Of a stretch of DNA of 51,232 nt, positions 25,511 to 33,820 are shown piece after piece. A program made the translations under genes and the position numbers. Position 1 is the first letter of the stretch, and each line of letters begins with the position of its first letter. The notes under the pieces are model-generated. The model saw nothing but the letters and a program-made list of their open reading frames with translations, was not told the DNA's origin and ran no database searches. Source of the DNA: a bacterium (GTDB lineage: Bacteria; Armatimonadota; Chthonomonadetes; Chthonomonadales; Chthonomonadaceae); assembly GCA_021777995.1 (NCBI GenBank), contig JAJYCW010000013.1, positions 1-51,232 of the forward strand. The letters run 5' to 3'.

Positions 25511-26406
25511 GCAGCAGCCTCGGCACGCGTAAGCGTACGCGATATCCAGCAGTGCGGGTAAACCCGTTGAAGCCGCTCGGCGGTGCTAACCGCTCGCGCC
25601 TGATCATCCACCAGGCCGTATAGCGCTGAACCGCTCCCAGCAAGATGAACCACGCGAGCACCGGCCATACGCATCTCGTCTGCTAACCACGCTAGCTCTG
25701 AATGATGTTCAAAAACAGGTCCCTCAAAGTCGTTGCACTGGATCGATACAATTCTTTCCAGATCCTTGTCCTCAATGGCTTTTTGCAACCGTGCGGAGGC
25801 ACGGTGCGATGCGCGGTTTAGCACCGCATCAAGTTGGTCATAAGCCCACTTGGTAGAGACTGAAATATTTGGCTTTACTATCACCATCCAAAGTGTGGGA
25901 ATATCCGCTAACGGCGTTATTTCTGTTCCACGACCAGTCGCCAAGGCTGTGCCACCGTGCAGAAAAAACGGTACGTCAGATCCCAATTCAGCGGCCATGT
26001 TCATGAGATCAGTCGTTGGAAAGTCTAATTGCAATAGTGTGTTTAGGCCACGAAGTGCTGCGGCTGCATTACTGCTGCCTCCACCTAAACCAGCTTGCGA
26101 AGGAACCATCTTCGTCAGGTGGCATGCCACGCCGTATTCAACTCTCTTTCCGACGGAGGAAGCGTGATTAAGAAGTAACGAAACCGCTCGTACTACAATA
26201 TTCTCCGGTCCGGTGGGTACATCTGGAGAAAGTGGTGCCTCACAGGAAAACTGAATCGCAATCTGCGGTATCAAACGCATTTCCAGTGTATCGAATAATG
26301 AAATGGACTGCATTACGGACGACATACCATGGAATCCGTTAGGCAATCGGCTGTAAACGTCTAGGGTAAGGTTAATCTTTGCGTATGACCTTATTGTGTG
26401 CATCAT
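25507..26406 (-). CDS. ispE: 4-diphosphocytidyl-2-C-methyl-D-erythritol kinase
   Basis: IspE phosphorylates CDP-ME in the MEP pathway to isopentenyl diphosphate. The GHMP-kinase hallmarks are present: SYAKINLTLDV at the N-terminus, the ATP-binding loop PSQAGLGGGSSNAAAALRGLN at about 95-115 (cited here to its 20 core residues or fewer in outline), and GSGSALYG near the C-terminus. The product is 299 aa from the ATG at 26406 (or 298 from 26403). A longer open frame exists upstream but it runs into the previous gene. The upstream gene ends 7 nt away and the MobA-like gene overlaps downstream. No other MEP-pathway gene is in the window. Confidence 0.93.
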   Translation of the reverse strand: MMHTIRSYAKINLTLDVYSRLPNGFHGMSSVMQSISLFDTLEMRLIPQIAIQFSCEAPLSPDVPTGPENIVVRAVSLLLNHASSVGKRVEYGVACHLTKMVPSQAGLGGGSSNAAAALRGLNTLLQLDFPTTDLMNMAAELGSDVPFFLHGGTALATGRGTEITPLADIPTLWMVIVKPNISVSTKWAYDQLDAVLNRASHRASARLQKAIEDKDLERIVSIQCNDFEGPVFEHHSELAWLADEMRMAGARVVHLAGSGSALYGLVDDQARAVSTAERLQRVYPHCWISRTLTRAEAAA

Positions 26407-26413
26407 TTTTTGC

Positions 26414-27676
26414 TTAGCGTTCCTGAAAGGCAAGTGCGTTACGAATGGAGGTCGCTGTTGGGCGAACAAACAATTTGAACTTAAATTCTATACTATTCCC
26501 TGCAGGAATTGTGGAAGGCTGAGTGGTACACCAGTAACCTGCCGATCGCATGCCGGCTAAAGATGGTATCGTTCGCCATTGCCAGCCAGGAATGGGCGGC
26601 ATTGTCGGCCATGTTTCACCGCAGACACTGCTGCCAACGCGAAGAGCCGCAATATTGGCAGTGGGTGGAAGTTGGTCACTTAGGGGTGTGAGCAGGTGTA
26701 CGGTGCCATCTGCGACCGGTAACGTCTGATTATACTGACGCAGAACCGGAAATTGCACAGCCTCGAGATTAGCGTTACGTAACGCGGTCAGAAGCACGGT
26801 AACCCTAATCGTCGAGCTATCGGTTACTGCCGTCAGCATCATATGCACTTCCCATAATTTGCCGCATGTACCGTTTAGCGTGAGTGATGAAGATGCAGCC
26901 CCGATCGACGTGTTAGCGTTCAGCCATCGAAAGGTTTGAAGCCACGGCTGCTGTCCAGAACCACCAGACTTTACAGTGAGAAAGGGAGAAAGCAGTGAAC
27001 AGGTTTGCCAAACCCCATTGGTGGAACCCGCAAGAAGAGCGAGGGGCTCCCGGTTTGACATCGTGCGCACTTTCATTGCAATCATATTTGCCGCAACCCA
27101 TGCAGTAGTAGAGGTAAATCCTGCTTGCGGTCCCTTGTCTAAGCCCGCTATGGGTGTTCCGAAGTGAGCGACTCCTGGCAAAGTAGGAAATACTGCAATT
27201 CTCACGCCGATAGGTTTGGCGACGGAGTTAGGAGGTGAAGACAGTTGTTGTAGTATGGCGGTAGACGCGTAGGAATGCCCGTCATCACGTGGCTTCAATT
27301 GCCATAACACATACGCCTGCTGAGTAGGCTGTAGTGCCGGCAGTAGCGGAATGGTGTTGCCAGAGTAATAATCCAGTCCGTCGAGCGGTACGCACTGCAA
27401 TCGATAGACTCCCGCAGGTACTGGTGTTGAAGAGACGTTTTTGACGACACACATCATTTCTACCGGAGCAGAGGTGATCGAGTAACCTCTAGGAGAGCCC
27501 AGGTATTCCACTACTAATGGTGATGCGGCCTGCAGAGCTGGTTGCAGGGCTGCTGTAGTAGCGCCGACGGCCGGCGCATTGTTCTGCAACGCTTGTGCAC
27601 CAGCAACAGACGGAAGAGCGCAGGCCATAAAGAGACTTAAAGTGGGCAAAAAGTAGCGCAAGTTGATGCAATCCAT
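26414..27676 (-). CDS. Secreted protein of unknown function
   Basis: The 420-residue product has a signal peptide (LPTLSLFMACALPSVAGA, cleavage near residue 27). A beta-rich stretch follows whose VEMMCVVKNVSSTPVPAGVYRL segment resembles an immunoglobulin-like (CARDB or NEW3-type) adhesion domain. The C-terminal half (~215-415) looks beta-sandwich-like, with several Cys residues. I do not recognise a family. The ATG overlaps the stop of the upstream TPR gene as TAATG, so the two are translationally coupled. It lies in an operon of housekeeping genes, which suggests a cell-envelope role rather than an accessory one, by position only. Confidence 0.6.
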   Translation of the reverse strand: MDCINLRYFLPTLSLFMACALPSVAGAQALQNNAPAVGATTAALQPALQAASPLVVEYLGSPRGYSITSAPVEMMCVVKNVSSTPVPAGVYRLQCVPLDGLDYYSGNTIPLLPALQPTQQAYVLWQLKPRDDGHSYASTAILQQLSSPPNSVAKPIGVRIAVFPTLPGVAHFGTPIAGLDKGPQAGFTSTTAWVAANMIAMKVRTMSNREPLALLAGSTNGVWQTCSLLSPFLTVKSGGSGQQPWLQTFRWLNANTSIGAASSSLTLNGTCGKLWEVHMMLTAVTDSSTIRVTVLLTALRNANLEAVQFPVLRQYNQTLPVADGTVHLLTPLSDQLPPTANIAALRVGSSVCGETWPTMPPIPGWQWRTIPSLAGMRSAGYWCTTQPSTIPAGNSIEFKFKLFVRPTATSIRNALAFQER

Positions 27677-29214
27677 TAGTGCTTGTCTGTAAGCCTCGCA
27701 AGGTTTGTTTCGGCTAGCTTGTTGGTTTTATCAATGCCAATCGCCTTTTTGAAGGCAGCAGCGGCGAGCTTCAATTGTCCCTGAGACTCATAAGCAACCC
27801 CGAGGTTGTTGTATGCATCCGACCAGTGAGGATCTAGCGCGACCGCCCGTTCAAATGCACCTAAAGCATTCGCCGCATCACCAGATTTTTGGTAGGCAAG
27901 GCCAAGACCATTGTACGCTTCACTACTTGTGTCGTCCTCCTCAGTAGCAAGTCGGTAGTTGTTTATTGCCAGCTTCAGACTTGCAGGATCACCTTTAGTG
28001 AGGTACAGGTAGCCGGCTGCACGATGGAGGGGAGCAAGCGCGCCATCCGCAGCGCTCTGCTTGGAGAGCACTGTTAAAGTTGCCAATACCTTTTCAAGGT
28101 TTCCTGCCGCCTGCATTGCTGCACCGAGATTGTTCCAAACAGTGGGATCATGGGGAGCAACTACTGACGCCAGTTGATAATAGTGGACAGCGGGATCAAA
28201 CCTTCCCAGCTTAAATTCGATGAATCCCAGAAGCTTAAGGACAGAGGGATCCTGTGGCCTAATTGTAAGGGCACGACGTGCGGCATTTTCAGCACTCTGG
28301 TATTTGTTCATCCGAACAAGCAACATCGCTAATTGATCGTGCGGACGAAATGCCATGGGCTCCTGAGTCGATGCAACATTAAACTGCTTCACAGCCTCGC
28401 TGTCACTTCCTGCTTGCACCAACATCTCGGCATAGGACTCACGTAGACGGTAATTCTCAGGTGCGTCCTTAACAGCGTGCGCCATGGCTGCCGTTGCAAG
28501 ATGCCACAAGGAAGCAGCATGGGCTGTTTCCCCATTTAGAGCCGCTTTCTTTGCTAGAAGTTGTATGGCAAGTGCTGTGTTCATTTGATACGTGCTGTTA
28601 GCCGGTTGAATGCCAGCAGTTTTCTGGTAAACCGGCACCGCGGCTGAGAGGTTTCCCGCCGCTTGAAGAGCAACAGCAAGGTTGTTCAGCACATCAGCAT
28701 CCGTGGGCGCAAGTGCTGCGGCCCTGCGATATGCTGCAACTGCCTGGGGGTACTGCTTTTGCGCATAATAGACACCGCCAAGATTGTATAATGCACTTAC
28801 CGAACGCGCATTAAGTTTGGCAGCGAGTGTAAACTGATGTTTTGCGTCATCATAGCGCTTCAGGCCCTCATAAGCGTTTCCAAGATTGATATGCGCATCC
28901 GAGGAACCAGGCTCGAGGTGAGCCGCTTCTTCCAGCGGAGTCACCGCATCGGCGTATTTCTGCTCGCGAAGGGCGATAATTCCTAAATAGGTGAGAGTGG
29001 GTACGTCGTGCGGACTCTCGGCTAAAACCTTTGTGAATGCAGAACGGGCAGCATCCAGGCGCTGCTGATTAAAAAGCGCAACGCCCCGATTATACTCAGC
29101 CTGAGTATTATTCGCAGAGGTCTTAACCGCCTGACAACTCCCGGGAGTAATCGTCAGCTGGCCCAATGCCAGCGCAACTGAGATGCACAGCGTGCTTCGT
29201 AAGTACTTGTTCAT
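27676..29214 (-). CDS. Secreted TPR-repeat protein
   Basis: A signal peptide (STLCISVALALGQLTITPGSCQA) is followed by about thirteen tetratricopeptide repeats spanning residues ~40-510, for example AEYNRGVALFNQQRLDAARS and NNLAVALQAAGNLSAAVPVY. The protein should form a periplasmic superhelical scaffold. It heads the seven-gene minus-strand operon and overlaps the next secreted protein by one base, so the two may form an envelope complex. A GTG at 29220 is two codons upstream; the ATG at 29214 follows TAGGTGGTT. The promoter region is shared with the divergent AAA+ operon. Confidence 0.8.
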   Translation of the reverse strand: MNKYLRSTLCISVALALGQLTITPGSCQAVKTSANNTQAEYNRGVALFNQQRLDAARSAFTKVLAESPHDVPTLTYLGIIALREQKYADAVTPLEEAAHLEPGSSDAHINLGNAYEGLKRYDDAKHQFTLAAKLNARSVSALYNLGGVYYAQKQYPQAVAAYRRAAALAPTDADVLNNLAVALQAAGNLSAAVPVYQKTAGIQPANSTYQMNTALAIQLLAKKAALNGETAHAASLWHLATAAMAHAVKDAPENYRLRESYAEMLVQAGSDSEAVKQFNVASTQEPMAFRPHDQLAMLLVRMNKYQSAENAARRALTIRPQDPSVLKLLGFIEFKLGRFDPAVHYYQLASVVAPHDPTVWNNLGAAMQAAGNLEKVLATLTVLSKQSAADGALAPLHRAAGYLYLTKGDPASLKLAINNYRLATEEDDTSSEAYNGLGLAYQKSGDAANALGAFERAVALDPHWSDAYNNLGVAYESQGQLKLAAAAFKKAIGIDKTNKLAETNLARLTDKH

Positions 29215-29346
29215 AACCACCTATTAGGGATGGCGTACGGTGTGAAAGCCATCGTATTTTTGACCGCGAGGAGTGGCGCCCTATTCCAAATGTATTTTAC
29301 CCGTTTACCGCGTGCTTTTGCCGTTGATGTCTCGTTACGTCAACGT

Positions 29347-29375
29347 ATGACACATTCCTATTCAACCGGTATAAT
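29347..29375 (+). promoter_or_regulatory. Sigma-70 type promoter of the AAA+ operon
   Basis: ATGACA (29347-29352) and TATAAT (29370-29375) are separated by exactly 17 nt, matching the -35 consensus at 5/6 and the -10 at 6/6 positions. Transcription would start near 29382, leaving a leader of about 39 nt with GGAGG. Confidence 0.7.
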
Positions 29376-29420
29376 GATTAATAGTAAAAAGATGTGTTAT
29401 CCATTCCGGAGGTACATTCT

Positions 29421-31043
29421 GTGGCATCTTCCGCTGTTGATCGGGAACTAGAAACCCTCATCCGAGCTCGGTACCCAGTTATATATATTGTCTCCTGGGA
29501 GGAGCATCGTGTGGAGGAGGCCCTGCGCCGAATTGCGCAGGATCGTGGAAAGAAGATTTTCTTCTGGACAGTGACTCAGGGAATGGTTGCAAATTCAAAC
29601 CTGCGTGACAATGCAACGCGGGATCCCCTGGCAGCACTAGATGCCGTGCTGGATTCTCGAGAACAGGCGCTCTTTGTGCTCAAGGACTATCATGCGTTCA
29701 TTTCAGATGTCACAATTACCCGCCGCCTACGGGACTTAACCTCGGTACTCAAAACCTGCTACAAGTCGCTCATAATCCTTGCACCCATGCTAAAGCTGCC
29801 GGCGGAACTGGAAAAGGATATTGCTGTTGTAGACTACGGGCTTCCCGATTACGGTGACCTTGACGGCATTTTAGAGAAGGTAATACAGGCCGTAAAGGAT
29901 ACCCCTCAGATTGATTGTAACCTGTCCGAACTGGAACGCGATCAAGTGTTGAAGGCTGCACAGGGACTAACCGCTATGGAAGCGGAGAATGTCTTCGCCA
30001 AAAGCCTTATTGAAAAGCATAGGTTCGATGTGGATGTAGTTCTTAGTGAGAAAGAGCAGATTATTCGCAAGTCTGGAATTCTAGAATATTATCCATTTAA
30101 CGAGAGCTTGCAGGATGTTGGCGGCCTTGATCTTCTAAAGGACTGGATGCAGAAGCGCACTGTGGCATTTACAGAGCGCGCTCGTGAATTTGGACTTCCC
30201 GCACCGCGCGGCGTACTTCTGCTGGGCGTTCAAGGGTGTGGCAAGAGCTTATCGGCCAAAGCAATCGGCTCACTTTGGAGACTGCCATTGCTACGGCTGG
30301 ATATAGGCAGGATATTTGGTGGAATTGTTGGGCAATCTGAAGAGAATATGCGCAAGGCGATCCGGGTAGCAGAGTCAGTTGCACCATGCATACTCTGGCT
30401 GGATGAACTTGAAAAAGGATTTGCGGGTACGCAAAGTTCCGGAATTAGCGATGGTGGGACGACCAGCCGAGTATTTGGAACATTTTTAACCTGGATGCAG
30501 GACAAACAGGTAAGTGCATTTGTGGTAGCGACCTCTAACGACGTGACCTCTCTACCGCCTGAGCTTCTGCGTAAGGGGCGTTTTGACGAGATATTCTTCA
30601 TTGACCTACCATCCATTGATGAACGGAAACAGATTTTTGCCATTCACCTTGCAAAGCGCCAACGCAAAGTGGCGGATTTTGATCTTGGTCGCCTTGCCGA
30701 CGCTACACCAGGATTTTCTGGTGCCGAAATAGAGGCAGTTGTAGTAGAAGCGCTCTACGATGCATTTGACGAAACTGGTCAACTTACCACGGAGTCGCTC
30801 ATCGCCGCCGCACATCACACGGTTCCGCTCTCCGTCACCATGAGAGAACGGATAGAAGAGCTTAGGGATTGGGCCAATACACGAGCACGCATGGCCTCTA
30901 GCGAAATGAGCGAGGACATGCAGACTATCACGGAACAGTTGCTAGTTGTTAAATCGGTGAAAGGCAAGGTAGGGGACGTCACCGCGCATGTCAGTGTCGA
31001 GCCAGCTGACAGTCATTCCGGGATGGAAGCAGTTGTGGAATGA
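29421..31043 (+). CDS. Ycf46-like AAA+ ATPase
   Basis: This 540-residue soluble ATPase resembles cyanobacterial/plastid Ycf46. Its N-terminal domain (~1-230) opens with IRARYPVIYIVSWEEHRVEE, typical of the family. The AAA+ core follows: Walker A GVQGCGKS (K275), pore-like segment GGIVGQSEEN, Walker B ILWLDELE (D328-E329), sensor-1 VVATSND and an Arg finger in RKGRFDE. An alpha-helical lid with FSGAEIEAVV and an acidic tail close the protein. There are no membrane helices. The start is a GTG at 29421: GGAGG (29408-29412) gives an 8-nt spacer, which the ATG at 29394 lacks. The stop overlaps the NHL gene (ATGA). Ycf46 has been linked to inorganic carbon use in cyanobacteria; its role here is unknown. 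Confidence 0.85.
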   Translation: MASSAVDRELETLIRARYPVIYIVSWEEHRVEEALRRIAQDRGKKIFFWTVTQGMVANSNLRDNATRDPLAALDAVLDSREQALFVLKDYHAFISDVTITRRLRDLTSVLKTCYKSLIILAPMLKLPAELEKDIAVVDYGLPDYGDLDGILEKVIQAVKDTPQIDCNLSELERDQVLKAAQGLTAMEAENVFAKSLIEKHRFDVDVVLSEKEQIIRKSGILEYYPFNESLQDVGGLDLLKDWMQKRTVAFTERAREFGLPAPRGVLLLGVQGCGKSLSAKAIGSLWRLPLLRLDIGRIFGGIVGQSEENMRKAIRVAESVAPCILWLDELEKGFAGTQSSGISDGGTTSRVFGTFLTWMQDKQVSAFVVATSNDVTSLPPELLRKGRFDEIFFIDLPSIDERKQIFAIHLAKRQRKVADFDLGRLADATPGFSGAEIEAVVVEALYDAFDETGQLTTESLIAAAHHTVPLSVTMRERIEELRDWANTRARMASSEMSEDMQTITEQLLVVKSVKGKVGDVTAHVSVEPADSHSGMEAVVE

Positions 31044-31951
31044 GCGATCGATTTGATTTCCTCGAACTCGATGACGGTCCGGTTCCTGCTGCGAAAATTG
31101 AGGCATCCGCGGAAGCCGAACAAAGCAACAGTTTCTCGAAAACATTACGCGCTGTAGAGGTGATTGGGTCGCGCGGAAGCGAGGTTGGTCAGTTCATTTG
31201 CCCATCCGGGCTATCGGTTGATAATGATGGAACGCTCTACGTTGCGGATACCGGTAATCATCGTATACAGCGAATTCTTCTCAACGGAGATGTGCAGGTG
31301 TTTGGTGGTTCGGGGAGTGGAAAAGGGCAAATGTTGGGCCCCACTTCCGTGGCAGTCCAACCAGCGGGTCAACGATTTTTTGTGGTCGACCATGGTAATT
31401 ATCGTGTGCTCACCTACAGGGTAACCGGTGCGGTACAGCAATTGAATACACCTTGTCGTGCACCTATCGGTATCGCCGTGGACAGCGAGGGTGCCCTCTG
31501 GATAGCAGATTCGCTTGGCGAAAAGGTGATTCGAGTCGATGCGACTACCGGCATAGTGATGGGAGGGGTGGACAAGTCGATTGGTATTGTCAGGCCTGTC
31601 TCTGTAGCATGCGACCACTTAAAAAACGTATACGTCACGGATGGGAGTACCAACGATGTCACCCGGTACACCTTTTTTGGCCAGCGGCTGCGTGCACTAG
31701 GAGAGCTCCGGAAACTGCATGCTCCGCAACAAGTCGCCGTGGACTCACTGGGTCGTGTCTATGTTGCGGAGCAGGACGCGGGCCGTCTGCATGTCTTTTC
31801 CAGCGAGGGGCAGTCGATTACGGCTGTAGACCTGCCATCCAATAAACTAGGGCGGCTTAACGACCCATCTGGCGTGGCGATTGGTCCTAGGGGCGAAGTC
31901 TATCTCAGCGACACACAGAACCATCGAATTCTCCGTTTTGCCTGGGAATAG
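31040..31951 (+). CDS. NHL-repeat beta-propeller protein
   Basis: After an acidic, unstructured N-terminus (~1-37), about five to six NHL repeats form a beta-propeller (~38-303). Each ends in a variant of LYVADTGNHRIQRI, FFVVDHGNYRVLTY, LWIADSLGEKVIRV, VYVAEQDAGRLHVF or VYLSDTQNHRILRF. NHL propellers bind proteins, RNA or peptides. There is no signal peptide, which is unusual, because many bacterial NHL proteins are exported. The ATG overlaps the AAA+ gene's stop and the next gene starts 3 nt after its TAG, so the three are translationally coupled. Confidence 0.85.
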   Translation: MSDRFDFLELDDGPVPAAKIEASAEAEQSNSFSKTLRAVEVIGSRGSEVGQFICPSGLSVDNDGTLYVADTGNHRIQRILLNGDVQVFGGSGSGKGQMLGPTSVAVQPAGQRFFVVDHGNYRVLTYRVTGAVQQLNTPCRAPIGIAVDSEGALWIADSLGEKVIRVDATTGIVMGGVDKSIGIVRPVSVACDHLKNVYVTDGSTNDVTRYTFFGQRLRALGELRKLHAPQQVAVDSLGRVYVAEQDAGRLHVFSSEGQSITAVDLPSNKLGRLNDPSGVAIGPRGEVYLSDTQNHRILRFAWE

Positions 31952-31954
31952 CGT

Positions 31955-33646
31955 ATGTCGGTACGCACTAAGCTTCTGTGGGAACGGCGTTACCGCGCAG
32001 CCTGTGGGCTTTCGCAGTTCAGCGTAACGGATGTCGGTTCTGTACTGTTACTTTGCCCCAGACCCCTGGAATCACGCACCTATGACCTGGCAATGATGCA
32101 TCCCGACTCCTCGTCGAGAAAGGTAGCAGAACTTACTGTAGAGACGCTTCAAAAGCTATCAACATCACGAAGTACTAACGTCTGTGTGGGTATGACTGGT
32201 GATGACTTCTACGTCTTCCATGACGGTGTAAAATCGCGGCTATTTCCCAGCAAGTATTATTTGACGGTGGATGTTGTAATGGACGAAACCGGCATACGTG
32301 CAGCCGGAGCCTACAGTGACCTCGCAGGCGAAAATTATACAGTCTTTCTTACAAACCTCGATGGCACCGTCATATGGGCTGAGGACGTTGACTTTGCCCC
32401 CCGCGTTGTTGCGACTGCATCCGGCGGTAGGGCGTTGGTAGCCGCAGGGGATGGGGGAATTATTACCTGTCAGGATACAGGTGCCCAGGATATTTGGCGG
32501 TTTCACGCTGATGACTCCATTAGCGCGCTCTGTTGCTCTAAGGATGTAGAGGAAGTCGTTTACGGCACGGATTCTGGAGCGATTGGGGCTATTGATGCAT
32601 TTGGCACGCGTAAGTGGGAGTCCAGATACACCGGCTCGATTCCTCTGCTTGCCTCAGCGCTTACGTCTGGTTTGACCGCTGCCGTTGTGGATTCCGGAGA
32701 ACTTGGTAATACCATTTACCTAATTGATGAGCAGGGTGTTGAATGTGGTAAACTGCCCATCCTAGAGAGGGTGACTGGTGTAGGCTTCAGCCCGGATGGT
32801 AGTACCCTGGCAGTCTCTCAGCGAAATGGTGTGGTATCTGTATACGGAATTACTAACTACAGTGCACCTGTTAGCGCAACAGGGGCACCAGATGATGTTG
32901 AGAGGGCAGTTATGCTCCTCGACCAGCATAATTGGTTGTCGGCCTGCTTGCTTCTCATGGAGATCTGTGGGAAGAATAAACAGGATGTCCACGCGGCCAG
33001 GCACCTTGTGGCCGCACGGGTGCAGCTCGTGCACGGTGCGATTGAGCAAGCAGAAGATCTCGCAAAACGTGGTGATTTTAGCGCTGCACTCAAGGTTATT
33101 GCAGCTGCCCGCAAGGCGGCGGAGTTAAGCACCGAGTTGGCAGAGTACCAAAGATCATTATCCATTCAGGCTTCAGTCACCCTTACAAAACAAGCAGAAC
33201 TCATAACTGAAGGCGATCCTATTGAGTCGGAAAGACTGTTAGCCGACGCCCTTGAGATCTGGGATGAAAACCTTGAGGCTCGTGAGCATCTCGCTGGAAT
33301 CCTTGCGCGCAGAGTAATAATCGCCGACACAAAAGCGGATGAAATGGTTGCTGCCAAGAACCTGGAGGCAGCGATTTCAGCACTGCACACTGCTCAATCG
33401 ATAGCTGCTACCGAGGAAAGATCCGCTAAAATACGGATATTATCTATTCAGAGCGAATTTAATTTAGGGCTGGTAGAGTATGATTCGGGCCAATACGACA
33501 AGGCCAGATTCCATTTTTTAAAAGTTTTAAAATTAGACCCAGATAACCGGCAGGCAAGGCGTTATTTGGAGTTTTCGGAACAGTTTGCACGTGCGGCGGA
33601 TCAGGAAAGTGACCCACTTAGCAACCGATTCAAGATGCTTGAATAG
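31955..33646 (+). CDS. Cytoplasmic propeller-TPR protein (PQQ/WD40-like N-terminus)
   Basis: The first ~300 residues carry repeated beta-blades of the PQQ/WD40-like kind (DGTVIWAEDVD, AQDIWRFHADDS, GTRKWESRYTG, VGFSPDGSTLAVSQRNGVVS). Residues ~310-560 are helical and TPR-like, ending in NLGLVEYDSGQYDKARFHFLKVLKLDP. No signal peptide or membrane helix is visible. It is third in the operon after the Ycf46-like ATPase and the NHL protein. Such proteins usually serve as scaffolds that bring partners to a central enzyme. I do not recognise the full-length architecture. No hairpin terminator is evident in the 160 nt that follow, before the sigma factor gene. Confidence 0.7.
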   Translation: MSVRTKLLWERRYRAACGLSQFSVTDVGSVLLLCPRPLESRTYDLAMMHPDSSSRKVAELTVETLQKLSTSRSTNVCVGMTGDDFYVFHDGVKSRLFPSKYYLTVDVVMDETGIRAAGAYSDLAGENYTVFLTNLDGTVIWAEDVDFAPRVVATASGGRALVAAGDGGIITCQDTGAQDIWRFHADDSISALCCSKDVEEVVYGTDSGAIGAIDAFGTRKWESRYTGSIPLLASALTSGLTAAVVDSGELGNTIYLIDEQGVECGKLPILERVTGVGFSPDGSTLAVSQRNGVVSVYGITNYSAPVSATGAPDDVERAVMLLDQHNWLSACLLLMEICGKNKQDVHAARHLVAARVQLVHGAIEQAEDLAKRGDFSAALKVIAAARKAAELSTELAEYQRSLSIQASVTLTKQAELITEGDPIESERLLADALEIWDENLEAREHLAGILARRVIIADTKADEMVAAKNLEAAISALHTAQSIAATEERSAKIRILSIQSEFNLGLVEYDSGQYDKARFHFLKVLKLDPDNRQARRYLEFSEQFARAADQESDPLSNRFKMLE

Positions 33647-33820
33647 CCCGCTTTGGAAATCACCGTATCTTTTTCAGGGGCTAGTATAACTACAGGAATA
33701 GGTAAATCTGGTCAATAATCTAACCGTTCATTTTTACCGGACTGTAAGACAACTTTACTCAAAGGATAGAATCAACCGCTCGCGTACGATGGGAACGACG
33801 AGCTGTTGAACAGGAAATAT

